From Acidobacteriota bacterium (GTDB taxonomy: Bacteria > Acidobacteriota > Thermoanaerobaculia > UBA5066), in the NCBI GenBank assembly GCA_029781975.1, contig JAKOVQ010000031.1, positions 1-55,484 of the forward strand: 55,484 nucleotides of DNA, given 5' to 3'. Position 1 is the first letter of the stretch, and every line of letters starts with the position of its first letter. Positions 25,531 through 34,609 of the stretch are shown one piece after another. The position numbers were made by a program, and so were the translations under genes. The notes beneath the pieces were generated by a model. The model worked only from the letters and a program-made list of their open reading frames with translations, was not told where the DNA came from and ran no database searches.

Positions 25531-26725
25531 GGGACCGGCGCCCCGGAGGCCCGGCGGGGCGCCGCAGGGCGTCCCTCAGCCCGCGGGCGGCGGCCATGGC
25601 GGTCTCGGCGTCCGCTCCCCACGCCACCAGGTGCCCCATCTTGCGCCGTGGCTTCGCGTCCCGCTTGCCGTAGAGGACGACCTCGCGGACCGCGGGGAAG
25701 CCGGCCCAGGCCGTCAGGTCGAGGTCCTCCCCTCCCTGGGCCTCCCAGACGTCCCCGAGGAGGTTCGCCATGCAGAAGCTGCCGCCGGAGACGAGGGCGG
25801 GCTCGGCGAGGGGGACCCCCGCCAGGACCCTCGCGAGGGCGTCGTACTGGCTCAGGGTGCACGCCTTGCGGGTGACGTGTCCCGAGTTGTGGGGCCGGGG
25901 GGCCATCTCGTTCGCGAAGACGCGGCGGACCGGCTTCGGGTCGCGCCCGCTCGTCCCGACGAAGAACTCGACCGTCAGGAGGCCCGTCACCCCCATCCGG
26001 TCCACCGCGGCCCGGGCCGCGGCGACGACGGCGGCCGCGGTCTCCTCGTCCACGCGGGCGGGGACGAGGGTGAGGTCGAGGATGTGGTCGCGGTGCTCGT
26101 TCTCGAACAGCGGGAAGACGACCTCGCGCCCGGAGGGCTCCCGCGCCACGATCGCGCTCACCTCGCGCTCGATGGCGATCGGCTCCTCGAGGACCCACCC
26201 CGAGCTCTCGAGGGCCCCCGCCTCGGGCCCGGCGAGGAGGGCCGCGAGGTCTTCCTCGCCGGAGAGCCTCCACTGCCCCTTCCCGTCGTAGCCGCCGCGG
26301 GCGGTCTTCAGGATCGACGGGAAGCCGAACGACCGGGCCGTCCGCTCGAGGATGGCGACGGTCCGCCCCGTCCGGAACTCGACGTGGGGGATCCCCGCCT
26401 CGCGGAAGAACTCCTTCTCGCGGATCCGGTCCTGGCAGGTCTTCAGGACCTCGATCGAGGGCCGGAGCTTGCCGAGGCCGTGGACCTTCTCCAGCCCCTC
26501 GGTCTCGACGTTCTCGAACTCGTAGGTGACGGCGTCGCACCCGTCGAAGAAGCGCTGGAGCTTCCCGGCGTCCTTCCAGCCGCCGGTCCGCCCCTCGGCG
26601 ACCCGGCGATGGGCCGGGGCGAGCGGATCGGGATCGTAGGAGGCGACGTCGGCCCCCAGGTCCTGCAGCGCGTGGGCGAGGAGCGAGCCGAGCTGTCCCG
26701 CCCCGAGGATCCCGACCCGCCTCAC
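25526..26725 (-). CDS. purK: N5-carboxyaminoimidazole ribonucleotide synthase
   Basis: 399 residues; ATP-grasp enzyme carboxylating AIR to N5-CAIR in purine synthesis. It begins [46 protein letters not shown] (ATP-binding) and [17 protein letters not shown] are standard PurK motifs. GTG 26725 forms a 4-nt GTGA overlap with the purE stop. It is coupled to purE, which uses its product. Confidence 0.96.
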   Translation of the reverse strand: MRRVGILGAGQLGSLLAHALQDLGADVASYDPDPLAPAHRRVAEGRTGGWKDAGKLQRFFDGCDAVTYEFENVETEGLEKVHGLGKLRPSIEVLKTCQDRIREKEFFREAGIPHVEFRTGRTVAILERTARSFGFPSILKTARGGYDGKGQWRLSGEEDLAALLAGPEAGALESSGWVLEEPIAIEREVSAIVAREPSGREVVFPLFENEHRDHILDLTLVPARVDEETAAAVVAAARAAVDRMGVTGLLTVEFFVGTSGRDPKPVRRVFANEMAPRPHNSGHVTRKACTLSQYDALARVLAGVPLAEPALVSGGSFCMANLLGDVWEAQGGEDLDLTAWAGFPAVREVVLYGKRDAKPRRKMGHLVAWGADAETAMAAARGLRDALRRPAGPPGRRSL

Positions 26726-27243
26726 CCGGGCCGCCGCTCCCCTTCGAGGCGTGCGCGAACCGTGGCGTTGCCGGCCCGGGCGGCCTCGCGCAGCTCGTCC
26801 CGGTGGCGCTCCAGCGCCGCGGCGAGCGCCGGGTCCCCGAGCGCCAGGACCTTCACGGCGAAGAGCCCGGCGTTCGTCGCCCCCGCCGCCCCGATGGCGA
26901 AGGTCGCCGTCGGGACCCCCGCCGGCATCTGGACGATGGAGAGGAGGCTGTCCATCCCGTGGAGCGCCCGGCTCTCGACCGGGACGCCGAGGACGGGGAG
27001 CGTCGTGAGCGAGGCCACCATCCCGGGGAGGTGGGCCGCTCCGCCGGCGCCGGCGATCAGGACCTTCAGCCCCCGCTCGGCCGCCCCCTTCGCGTAGGCG
27101 ACCATCTCCTCGGGCATCCGGTGTGCGCTGACGACCGAGATCTCGTACGGCACGCCGAACCGGACGAGGACGTCCTCCGCCTTCGCCAGCGTTTCGTAGT
27201 CGGACGCGGAGCCCATGACGATGCCGACCAGGGGCTGTTCCAT
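26722..27243 (-). CDS. purE: N5-carboxyaminoimidazole ribonucleotide mutase
   Basis: 173 residues; class I PurE converting N5-CAIR to [18 protein letters not shown] carries the MGS-S-D active-site pattern, [11 protein letters not shown] the catalytic His loop, and [13 protein letters not shown] the glycine-rich loop. The last ~15 residues are a non-conserved basic tail. It starts at ATG 27243, 9 nt after a TAGAGT hexamer, with no Shine-Dalgarno. It is the first gene of the purE-purK unit. Confidence 0.96.
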   Translation of the reverse strand: MEQPLVGIVMGSASDYETLAKAEDVLVRFGVPYEISVVSAHRMPEEMVAYAKGAAERGLKVLIAGAGGAAHLPGMVASLTTLPVLGVPVESRALHGMDSLLSIVQMPAGVPTATFAIGAAGATNAGLFAVKVLALGDPALAAALERHRDELREAARAGNATVRARLEGERRPG

Positions 27244-27252
27244 CGGCAGACG

Positions 27253-27258
27253 ACTCTA
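27253..27258 (-). promoter_or_regulatory. Putative -10 (TAGAGT) for leaderless purE
   Basis: TGATAGAGT, 9 nt before the purE ATG. The TGA that precedes it (27261-27259) is the murF stop, so this promoter abuts the end of the upstream gene, as at hemX. Confidence 0.5.
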
Positions 27259-28698
27259 TCAGCCCCGGGCGGGAACGGACGCCAGCGCGGCGACCACCTT
27301 CTCGAGGGCCACCCCGCGCGACCCCTTCACGAGGACGACGTCGCCCGGCCTCACGCGCGCCGTCACCCGCGGAGCCGCCTCGTCGCTCGTGGCGACGAAC
27401 TCGGCGCCGATCCCGGCCGCCTCGGCCGCCCGGGCGAAGCGCTCCGCCTCGCCGTTCACGGCGACGAGCCACGCCGGGCGCGAGGCCACCGCGGCGCGGG
27501 CCATCGCCTCGTGCTCCTGGACGGCCAGCTCGCCCATCTCCCGCATCTCGCCGAGGACGAGGCCGAGCCGCCTCCCGAGGGAGTCGGCGACCTCGCGCGC
27601 CGTCCTCAGGGAGGCCGCGAGCGACCCCGAGTTCGAGTTGTAGCAGTCGTCGAGGACCACCGTCCCGTCCGCGAGCTCCACCGGGACGAGCCGCCCGTCC
27701 CGGACGCCGGCGACCCGCGCGAGGGCCGCCTCGAGCGCCCCCTCGGGGACCGGCCCGAGGACGCTCTCGGCCACCGCCAGCGCCGCCAGCGCGGCCGAGA
27801 CGCCCGCCTCCCCCAGGAGCGGCGTCTCGAAGGTGGCGACCCGCTTGCCGAGGGCGACGCGGATCCGGCTCCCCGAGACGCCGAGGACCGTCCGCCCGAG
27901 GAGCTTCACGTCGCAGCCGTCGACGCGGCCGTACATCACCCTGCGCCGCGCCCGGCTCCGCTGCATCTGCCAGACGACCCGCGCGTCGTCCGCGTTCCCC
28001 ACCGCCACGCCGTCGCGCGGGAGGGCCGCGAAGAGGTCCCCCTCCTCGTTCGCGACGTCGTCGAGCGTCCCGATCCCCTCCGTGTGCTCGGGGGCGACGA
28101 GGGTCACGACGGCGACGTTCGGAAGCGCCACCCGCGCGAGGTCGGCCACCTCGCCCCGCCTGCTCGTCCCCACCTCCACCACGGCCAGCCGGTGGCGCTC
28201 CTCGAGGCCGAGGAGGGTCATCGGCAGCCCCACGTCGTTGTTCAGGTTCCCGACCGTCGCGTGGACCTCGCCGGGACGCATCACCCCGAGGAGGGCGGCG
28301 ACGGCGCGCGTCGTCGTCGTCTTCCCCGCCGACCCCCCGATCGCCACGAGCGTCCGCTCCCCGGGCGAGACGCCCCACCGCTCGCGGTGGAACCAGCCGA
28401 GCCGGCCGAGCGCCTTCCGCGTGTCGGGGACGAGGACGACGCCCCCGGCGGCCGGGGCCGCGCTCGCGTCGGAGACGACGAACCCCGCCGCCCCCTTCTC
28501 GGTCGCCGCGCCGAGGAAGCGGTGGCCGTCGAAGCTCTCGCCCGTGAGCGCGACGAAGAGGGCGCCGCTCTCGAGCGTCCGGGTGTCGGTGGAGACGCCG
28601 TGAAGGGGCTCCCCCTCCCGCAGCACCGTCCCCCCGGTGGCCGCGGCCACCTGCCCCACGGTGAACGGGGCCCGGTTCGTCGGTATCGGTGTCGCCAC
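27259..28698 (-). CDS. murF: UDP-N-acetylmuramoyl-tripeptide--D-alanyl-D-alanine ligase
   Basis: 479 residues; last cytoplasmic amino-acid addition in peptidoglycan precursor synthesis. Seen: GVSTDTRTLESGALFVALTG in the N-terminal UDP-binding domain, the ATP P-loop GGSAGKTTTTRAVAALL, NLNNDVGLPMTLLGL, VEVGTSRRGEVADLARVA, and the C-terminal domain with VLDDCYNSNSGSLAASL and VKGSRGVALEKVV. The GTG start at 28698 is preceded by AGGAGG, so unlike its neighbours it has a conventional leader of about 35-40 nt. It is divergent from hemE. Confidence 0.95.
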   Translation of the reverse strand: MATPIPTNRAPFTVGQVAAATGGTVLREGEPLHGVSTDTRTLESGALFVALTGESFDGHRFLGAATEKGAAGFVVSDASAAPAAGGVVLVPDTRKALGRLGWFHRERWGVSPGERTLVAIGGSAGKTTTTRAVAALLGVMRPGEVHATVGNLNNDVGLPMTLLGLEERHRLAVVEVGTSRRGEVADLARVALPNVAVVTLVAPEHTEGIGTLDDVANEEGDLFAALPRDGVAVGNADDARVVWQMQRSRARRRVMYGRVDGCDVKLLGRTVLGVSGSRIRVALGKRVATFETPLLGEAGVSAALAALAVAESVLGPVPEGALEAALARVAGVRDGRLVPVELADGTVVLDDCYNSNSGSLAASLRTAREVADSLGRRLGLVLGEMREMGELAVQEHEAMARAAVASRPAWLVAVNGEAERFARAAEAAGIGAEFVATSDEAAPRVTARVRPGDVVLVKGSRGVALEKVVAALASVPARG

Positions 28699-28738
28699 GC
28701 AGCCTCCTGCCGCCTCCGGGGCGGCTTCCCCGGCGCGG

Positions 28739-28744
28739 ATGCTA
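28739..28744 (-). promoter_or_regulatory. Putative murF -10 (TAGCAT)
   Basis: TTAGCAT on the minus strand, 40 nt before the murF GTG, giving a short leader that contains the AGGAGG site. It shares two base pairs with the hemE -10 on the other strand. Confidence 0.45.
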
Positions 28745-28748
28745 ACCT
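28743..28748 (+). promoter_or_regulatory. Putative -10 (TAACCT) for leaderless hemE
   Basis: GCTAACCT followed by 9 nt (CGCCGCCCC) and the hemE ATG at 28758. No Shine-Dalgarno is present. Confidence 0.6.
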
Positions 28749-28757
28749 CGCCGCCCC

Positions 28758-29810
28758 ATGCCGGCCGAGCTCGGACCCTCCCGACAGCGCTTCATCGACG
28801 CCGCCTTCGGGCGCCCCACCGATCGCCCCCCCGTCTGGCTCATGCGCCAGGCCGGGCGGTACCTCCCCGAGTACCGGGCGATCCGGGAGAGGATCGGCTT
28901 CCTCGACCTCTGCGCCGACGTCCCGTCCGCCGTCGAGGTCTCGATGCAGCCCTTCCGCCGCTTCGGCATGGACGGCGTCATCCTCTTCTCCGACATCCTG
29001 ATCCCCCTCCCGCCGATGGGGCTCCCGGTCCGGCTCGACGAGGGGGGCCCGAAGCTCCCCGAGCCGGTGAGGACCCTCGAGCAGGTCTCGAGGCTGACCC
29101 CGTTCGACCCGACCGTCGCCACCGGCTTCGTCCCGGGCATCCTGAAGACCCTGAAGGCCGAGGTGGACGGCCGCGCGGCCGTCCTCGGCTTCTGCGGCGC
29201 CCCCTGGACGCTGGCGACCTACGCCGTCGAGGGGGGGAGCTCGAAGTCGTTCGTCGAGACGAAGACCCTCCTCCACCGCGAGCCGAGGACGCTCGTCGCC
29301 CTCCTCGACCGTCTCGCCGACGCCGTCGGCGACTACCTCGCCGCGCAGATCGAGGCGGGGGCCGACGCGGTCCAGGTCTTCGACAGCTGGGCGGGCGAGC
29401 TCTCGCGCGCCGACTACGAGCGGTTCGCCGCCCCGGCGACCGAGCGGCTCCTCGCGCGCCTCCCCAGGCGCGGCCAGGTGCCGGTGATCCTCTACGCCTC
29501 GGGCTCCCCCCACCTCCTCCCCTCCTTCGCCCGCCTCCCCGTCGACGTCATCTCCGTCGACTGGAAGCTCCCCCTCGACGAGGCGCGGCACCTTTCGGCC
29601 GGCAAGGCCCTCCAGGGGAACGTCGACCCCGGCGCGCTCCTCGGCACCCCGGAGTCGGTCCGGGCGGCCGTCCTCGACGCGCGGAAGAAGGCGGGGCCGC
29701 ACGGCCACGTCGTCAACCTCGGCCACGGCATCCTCCCCCCGACCCCCCCCGAGAACGTCGCGGCGTTCGTCGCCGCCGCCCGCGAGCCCCACCCCGACCC
29801 GGCGGCCTGA
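28758..29810 (+). CDS. hemE: Uroporphyrinogen decarboxylase
   Basis: 350 residues; removes four acetate carboxyls from uroporphyrinogen III to give coproporphyrinogen III. The signature PPVWLMRQAGRYLPEYR lies near the N-terminus (Arg and Gln of the substrate pocket). FSDILIPLPPMG carries the catalytic Asp, and GFCGAPWTLATYAVEGG and VNLGHGILPPTPPENV are further landmarks. It stands alone on the plus strand, separated from the main haem operon by purEK and murF. A leaderless start is inferred from the -10 position. Confidence 0.97.
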   Translation: MPAELGPSRQRFIDAAFGRPTDRPPVWLMRQAGRYLPEYRAIRERIGFLDLCADVPSAVEVSMQPFRRFGMDGVILFSDILIPLPPMGLPVRLDEGGPKLPEPVRTLEQVSRLTPFDPTVATGFVPGILKTLKAEVDGRAAVLGFCGAPWTLATYAVEGGSSKSFVETKTLLHREPRTLVALLDRLADAVGDYLAAQIEAGADAVQVFDSWAGELSRADYERFAAPATERLLARLPRRGQVPVILYASGSPHLLPSFARLPVDVISVDWKLPLDEARHLSAGKALQGNVDPGALLGTPESVRAAVLDARKKAGPHGHVVNLGHGILPPTPPENVAAFVAAAREPHPDPAA

Positions 29811-29840
29811 GGGGAACGTCCTCCGTCCCCTGTCAGGATC

Positions 29841-29857
29841 CGGGCCGTCGCGGCCCG
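29841..29857. terminator. Hairpin after hemE
   Basis: A 7-bp perfect stem, CGGGCCG-TCG-CGGCCCG, 31 nt after the hemE stop. No U tract follows. Confidence 0.4.
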
Positions 29858-29915
29858 CGATCGTCGCGTGGGGAAGACCCGTCCGCGGCCACTTCCAGGG
29901 CGAGCGACAAGCGGA

Positions 29916-32111
29916 ATGGAGACGGCACGAAAGGTGGACGCCTGCGCCGAGACGGCCCGGCGTCCTCCCTCGCGTTCGCTGCGCGCCCTCGCCCCGTTCG
30001 CGGCGGCCTTCCTTCTCCTCGCCGCGATCCGGACGGCCACGCTCCCCCCCGGTCCGTGGGAGTGGGACGAGTACCTCTTCGTCGAGGCGGCGCGGGACGG
30101 CCTGGACCTGCGCGTCAACCATCCCCACCCGCCGGGCTACCCCGCCTTCGTCCTCGCCGCGCACTCCCTCGTGGCCCTCGGGGCCGACCCGTTCCACGCG
30201 ACGACGGTCGTGGGAGCGGCCGGATCTCTCGGCGCGGCCCTCGCGGTCGCCTGGCTCCTGACGGGCCTCGGCCTTCCGCGGAGGTTCGCCCTCTTCGGCG
30301 CGCTCTTCTACGCGCTGATCCCCGCCGTCTGGCTCCACGGGGTGAGGCCGCTGACGGACGGCGCGGGGGCGGCGGCCGTCCTCCTCGCGGCCGGCGCCCT
30401 CGTCCGGGCGCGGGGGGGGCGCGCGCCGGGCTGGATCCTCGCCGCCGGCTGCCTCGCCGCGGTCGCGTTCGGGACCCGGCCGCAGGCCGCGGTGGCGCTC
30501 GTCCCCCTCGCCCTCGTCCGGGCCGCCCCGCTGGTGCGCACGAGACGGGGGATCGCGGCCCTCGCGACGACGGCCGTCGCCGCCGTCGCGATCACGGCCG
30601 CGCTCTGGGCGCCTGTGGTGAGCGGGTCGGGAGGGTGGAAGCCGTTCGTCGCGAGGATGGCCGGGCAGGCCTCCTACGTCGAGGAGAGCGACACGCTGCG
30701 CCCTGCGGAGCTCCTCGAGGGGGCCGTCTGGAAGCGGTGGTGGAGCGACCCCTTCGGGAACGGCGGGCTCCTCGCCGCCGCGCTCGTCCTCTCGGCGGTC
30801 GGCCTGGCGGAGATGCCGGCCGCCGCGCGGCTCGCCCTCCTCGGGCTCTTCCTCCCGCTCGTCGCGGTCACGATGCCGTTCAGCTGCCTCGCCGCCGCGC
30901 CCCGCTACGCGGCCGTCCTCCTCCCGCTCCCGGCGTCTCTCGCCGCCTTCGGCCTCGCCCGGGTCTCGCGGGTCGCCGGGCGGTGGCTCGCCGCGGCGGG
31001 CGGGTCGGCGCTGCTCGGCGCTCTCGCCCTCGCCGGCCTCCCGGCCGTGGTCGAGGTCGCGACGCGACCCAGCCCGTCCGCCGCCCTCGCCGGGGCGCTC
31101 GGCGCGGACAACCGGTTCCGGGGGCGCCCGGTGGCGGCCGACGCCCCGCTCCTGGTGCCGATCGAGGCGCTCGCGCCGGGCTCCGCCAGGCGGGAGATCC
31201 GGCCCGGCGTCCCGATGGCGCTCGGCGAGGGGGAGCTCGCGGCGACCGCGGACCGCCAGCTGCCGTTCCTCGCGCCGACGCTCGAGTTCCGCTACGACGA
31301 GCCGAGCCTCTCGAGGATCTCGCGGGGCCGGTACCTCTCCGCCGCGCTCTACGCGGACGCCTCCGGCGTCGGCGTGGTGACGGCCCGGACGGAGGGCGCG
31401 GGCGCCTGGGCGAGCGCGTCCCGCGCGACGCTCCCCCGGGGGAGCGCCCTCGAGCTCCACGCCGCCGCGGGACCGGTCCGGGTGGAGATGGACGCCGCGA
31501 CCGACTCCCCGCGCGGCGGAGCCGCCCTCCTGACCGTCGGCGGATCGAGCCGCGAGGTCGCGCTCCGTCCCGGCTCCCCCGTCCGCCTCGACGTCGTCGC
31601 GTCCCCCGACCGGCGCGAGTCCCTCCTCCGGATCGCGGCGACGACGGGAACGGTCCTCCTCGGCTCGATCCGGCTCTCGGCCCCCCCGTCGACCCGGACG
31701 CGGGTCCGGGACGACCCGTCCCTTCCCGTGGCGGTGGACGGCCCCGCCGAGGGGGCCGTCGTGCGGGGCGACCTCGGCGTCCGCGGGTGGTGCCAGGAGC
31801 GCGGAGGCGGGGCGGTGGCGCCTTCGGAGTTCCGGATCGACGGCGTCCGGCTCGTCCCGACGGCCCTCCGCCGCGTCCCCCGCCCCGACGTGAGCGCCGC
31901 CCTCGCCTCGATTGGGGACGCGTCCCGGGCGGGATTCGAGGCGGCCCTCTCGACCGCCGGGCTCGCCGACGGGCTCCACAGCCTGACCGTCTCGTTCCTC
32001 ACTCCGGACGGCCGGTCCCGGGTCGCGCCGCCGCGGAGCTTCACGCTCCGGGGACCGGGCGGGCCGCGCGTGAAGGGCGCCCCGGTCCGGCGGCCCGAAG
32101 GAGTCCCCTGA
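29916..32111 (+). CDS. GT-C/ArnT-like glycosyltransferase family membrane protein with extracytoplasmic C-terminal domain
   Basis: 731 residues from ATG 29916; a GTG 48 nt upstream (29868) is an alternative. About ten TM helices fill residues 25-400. The first loop has PWEWDEYLFVEAAR and NHPHPPGYPAF, the acidic motif arrangement of lipid-linked-sugar glycosyltransferases (PMT/ArnT class). A long soluble C-terminal region (about 400-731) ends in a beta-rich segment starting VDGPAEGAVVRGDLGVRGWC. The function is probably transfer of a sugar from a polyprenyl carrier on the periplasmic face. Substrate and acceptor are unknown, and neighbouring genes give no clue. Confidence 0.65.
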   Translation: METARKVDACAETARRPPSRSLRALAPFAAAFLLLAAIRTATLPPGPWEWDEYLFVEAARDGLDLRVNHPHPPGYPAFVLAAHSLVALGADPFHATTVVGAAGSLGAALAVAWLLTGLGLPRRFALFGALFYALIPAVWLHGVRPLTDGAGAAAVLLAAGALVRARGGRAPGWILAAGCLAAVAFGTRPQAAVALVPLALVRAAPLVRTRRGIAALATTAVAAVAITAALWAPVVSGSGGWKPFVARMAGQASYVEESDTLRPAELLEGAVWKRWWSDPFGNGGLLAAALVLSAVGLAEMPAAARLALLGLFLPLVAVTMPFSCLAAAPRYAAVLLPLPASLAAFGLARVSRVAGRWLAAAGGSALLGALALAGLPAVVEVATRPSPSAALAGALGADNRFRGRPVAADAPLLVPIEALAPGSARREIRPGVPMALGEGELAATADRQLPFLAPTLEFRYDEPSLSRISRGRYLSAALYADASGVGVVTARTEGAGAWASASRATLPRGSALELHAAAGPVRVEMDAATDSPRGGAALLTVGGSSREVALRPGSPVRLDVVASPDRRESLLRIAATTGTVLLGSIRLSAPPSTRTRVRDDPSLPVAVDGPAEGAVVRGDLGVRGWCQERGGGAVAPSEFRIDGVRLVPTALRRVPRPDVSAALASIGDASRAGFEAALSTAGLADGLHSLTVSFLTPDGRSRVAPPRSFTLRGPGGPRVKGAPVRRPEGVP

Positions 32112-32222
32112 CCGCCTCCGTGTGACGCTCCTCACCGCGGCGTCGGCGAGAACTTGCACAGGGAAGGCGCCCGATCCCAGACTGCGGGCAATCCGCATTT
32201 CCAGAAGAAGGAGAAGGAATCG

Positions 32223-33041
32223 ATGCGCGCACCTCTCGGAGCTCTCGTCCTCGCCGGAACCGTCCTCGCCACCAGCAGCACCCTGGCCCAGTCTCCCGAT
32301 CTCGGCCGCCGGCCCCTCGGCCCGGAGTCGAGGCGCGGCAACGTGACGGCCCTTTCCCCGTCGCCCCTCGCCGTCGGCGCCGTCTCGCACCTCCTCCTCC
32401 CGACCTCGGCGAACGTCAACGGCCAGTACGGGGCCGTCTTCAAGACGAAGGTGAGCATCTTCAACGCGGTGGACGCGACCTACCAGATCCGGGTCGGCCT
32501 CAGCGTGGCGAACGGGGAGATCGCGCACGTCTACGTCACGATCGGCCCGTACCAGACGCTGACGTACGGCAACATCCTCAACGACCTCTTCGGCTTCTAC
32601 GGCGGCGGCGCGATCGACCTCGACAGCGGGAACGCGAACGACGTCTTCATCGTGAACTCGCAGGTCTACGTCGACACGGTCGCGGGCCGCTACACCACCG
32701 CGGTCCAGTTCGCCGACGACCTCGGCGCCGTGACGCCGTCGCGCCCCGGCTTCGTCGTCGGCATCTCGGTCAACGGCGCCTTCCGGACGAACGTCGGCTG
32801 CGCCAGCAACTCGCCTTACGACCAGACGATCACCTTCCAGGCGTACGACGCCAACGGCTACACCGTCGGCTCCCCGTACAGCTTCACCCTCGCGGCCTGG
32901 GGCTGGGGCCAGGCCTCCTACTCCGGCTCGCTCACGAACGGGGGGATCCTGATCAAGGCGACGGAGAACGCCGTCTGCTACGGGGTCGAGGTGAACAACC
33001 TCTCGAACGACGGGACGTACCAGCTCGCGACGCCCTACTGA
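32223..33041 (+). CDS. Small secreted beta-rich protein, function unknown
   Basis: 272 residues. ATG 32223 is preceded by AAGAAGGAGAAGG, a strong Shine-Dalgarno, and begins a clean signal peptide (MRAPLGALVLAGTVLATSSTLA, cleaved before QS). The mature protein seems to hold two ~100-residue beta-rich repeats: the first starts AVFKTKVSIFNAVDATYQI, the second AFRTNVGCASNSPYDQTI. Both run through a strand-rich, Gly/Tyr-rich stretch. A similar repeat occurs twice at the C-terminus of the secreted propeller protein at 49517-52126. It has two cysteines, in the second repeat, that might pair. Likely a surface or periplasmic protein; no catalytic motif is visible. Confidence 0.8.
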   Translation: MRAPLGALVLAGTVLATSSTLAQSPDLGRRPLGPESRRGNVTALSPSPLAVGAVSHLLLPTSANVNGQYGAVFKTKVSIFNAVDATYQIRVGLSVANGEIAHVYVTIGPYQTLTYGNILNDLFGFYGGGAIDLDSGNANDVFIVNSQVYVDTVAGRYTTAVQFADDLGAVTPSRPGFVVGISVNGAFRTNVGCASNSPYDQTITFQAYDANGYTVGSPYSFTLAAWGWGQASYSGSLTNGGILIKATENAVCYGVEVNNLSNDGTYQLATPY

Positions 33042-33054
33042 CGGCGACCGGACC

Positions 33055-33083
33055 GACGCCGGGAGGAGGCTCCCCCCGGCGTC
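33055..33083. terminator. GC-rich hairpin between secreted protein gene and hemN
   Basis: A 9-bp stem GACGCCGGG ... CCCGGCGTC with an 11-nt loop, 14 nt after the upstream stop and 17 nt before the hemN start. It would separate the two transcripts. Confidence 0.5.
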
Positions 33084-33100
33084 GTGTCATCATCCGCGCC

Positions 33101-34534
33101 GTGACTGCGATCCCGATCCGCCTGCGCGGCGAGAGCCTCCCGGTGACGACGGAGCTCCTCGACCGCTACAACGTCCAGGGGCCCCGGTACACCTCGTATC
33201 CGACCGCCCCCGAGTGGACGGCGGCCGTCGGCCCCGACGACTTCCTCGCTGCCTGCGCGCGCGCGAACGAGAAGGGGCGGCCCGTCTCCCTCTACCTCCA
33301 CCTCCCGTTCTGCGAGGAGCAGTGCTGGTTCTGCGGCTGCTTCATGAAGGTCGTCCCGAAGCCCGACCGGAAGGGGGCCGAGCGGGGCGAGATCGAGGGG
33401 TACCTCGGCGACCTCCACCGCGAGATCGACTGGCTGGCGTCGCTCGTCGACCGGTCGCGCCCCGTCGTCCAGGCGCACTGGGGGGGCGGCACCCCGACGT
33501 ATCTCTCCCCCCGGCAGGCCGACGAGCTCGCGGCCCACCTCTTCGAGGCGTTCCCCTTGGCGCCCGGCGCCGAGGTCTCCGTCGAGATCGACCCGCGCGT
33601 GACGACGCCCGAGCACCTGGCCGTCCTCCGCCGGCGCGGCTTCAACCGCGTGTCGATGGGGGTGCAGGACTTCGACCCCGAGGTGCAGGAGCTCGTCAAC
33701 CGGGTCCAGCCGTTCGAGATGACGAAGGCCCTCGTCGACGCCTCGCGCGACCTGGGGTACCAGTCGCTCAACCTCGACCTCATCTACGGCCTCCCCGGCC
33801 AGCGGCGCGAGGGGTTCGAGGAGAGCGTCGACCAGGTCCTGACCCTCCGTCCCGACCGGATCGCGATGTACTCCTACGCCCACGTGCCGTGGCTCAAGAA
33901 GCCGCAGCGCGTCCTGGCGGCCCACCTCCCCGAGGGGACGGAGAAGTTCGCGATCTTCGTCTCGGGGATCGAGCGCTTCTCCGCGGCGGGCTACACCTAC
34001 ATCGGGATGGACCACTTCGCCCTCCCGCACGACGAGATCGCCCGCGCCCAGGAGGAGAGGACCCTCTGGCGCAACTTCCAGGGCTACACGACGCACGCCG
34101 GCGTCGACCTCTACGCCCTGGGGATCTCGGCCATCACGCAGGTGGACGACCTCTACGCGCAGAACACCAAGGAGTACGACGTCTACCACCGGACGACGCT
34201 CGAGGGGCGCCCCTCGACCATCCGGGGGCACCGGCTTTCGGGGGACGACCACCTGCGGCGGACGGTCATCACGAACCTCCTCTGCCACTGCGTCATCAAG
34301 AAGAGGGAGATCGAGGAGGCGTACGGCCTCGCCTCCTTCGACGAGACCTTCGCGCCCGAGCTCGGGCGGCTCGCCCCCCTCGTCGCCGACGGCCTCGTGG
34401 CGCCGGACCTCTCCGAGGAGATCCGGGTGACCCCCCTCGGTCGGATCTTCATAAGGAACGTGGCGATGGTCTTCGACCCCTACCTCGCGCGCCGCTCCGA
34501 CTCGGAGCCGAAGATCTTCTCCAGGACGCTCTAG
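33101..34534 (+). CDS. hemN: Oxygen-independent coproporphyrinogen III dehydrogenase (radical SAM)
   Basis: 477 residues; decarboxylates two propionates of coproporphyrinogen III without oxygen. The N-terminus has NVQGPRYTSYPTAPEW, typical of true HemN rather than the HemW-like paralogues. YLHLPFCEEQCWFCGCF carries the CX3CX2CXC motif of HemN: three Cys ligate the 4Fe-4S cluster. Further landmarks are WGGGTPTYLSP, RVSMGVQDFDPEVQELVNRVQ, DLIYGLPGQ and GMDHFALP. GTG 33101 has no Shine-Dalgarno; a TGTCATCAT at 33085-33093 could be an extended -10, 7 nt away. It heads the hemN-hemH-hemY-M1 group. Confidence 0.96.
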   Translation: MTAIPIRLRGESLPVTTELLDRYNVQGPRYTSYPTAPEWTAAVGPDDFLAACARANEKGRPVSLYLHLPFCEEQCWFCGCFMKVVPKPDRKGAERGEIEGYLGDLHREIDWLASLVDRSRPVVQAHWGGGTPTYLSPRQADELAAHLFEAFPLAPGAEVSVEIDPRVTTPEHLAVLRRRGFNRVSMGVQDFDPEVQELVNRVQPFEMTKALVDASRDLGYQSLNLDLIYGLPGQRREGFEESVDQVLTLRPDRIAMYSYAHVPWLKKPQRVLAAHLPEGTEKFAIFVSGIERFSAAGYTYIGMDHFALPHDEIARAQEERTLWRNFQGYTTHAGVDLYALGISAITQVDDLYAQNTKEYDVYHRTTLEGRPSTIRGHRLSGDDHLRRTVITNLLCHCVIKKREIEEAYGLASFDETFAPELGRLAPLVADGLVAPDLSEEIRVTPLGRIFIRNVAMVFDPYLARRSDSEPKIFSRTL

Positions 34535-34563
34535 TGTTCCCGGGGGTTTCTCGATCCCCCCGG
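34533..34563 (-). repeat. Dispersed 29-31 bp palindrome, copy 1
   Basis: Reverse complement of 41820-41850 over 31 bases; it begins inside the TAG stop of hemN. It forms a CCGGGGG/CCCCCGG stem around GATCGAGAAA. The similarity continues raggedly for ~25 nt on the GC-rich side. Confidence 0.85.
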
Positions 34564-34609
34564 CCCCCCCGAGGAAGGGGCGGAGGAGGAATGGCTTGTT
34601 GAGGCCGAG

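Noticed and set aside
29868-29915. GTG 29868 as start of the glycosyltransferase-like gene
   Set aside because: The 16 added residues are basic and unsupported by a ribosome site. ATG 29916 is preferred, though neither start has strong evidence.
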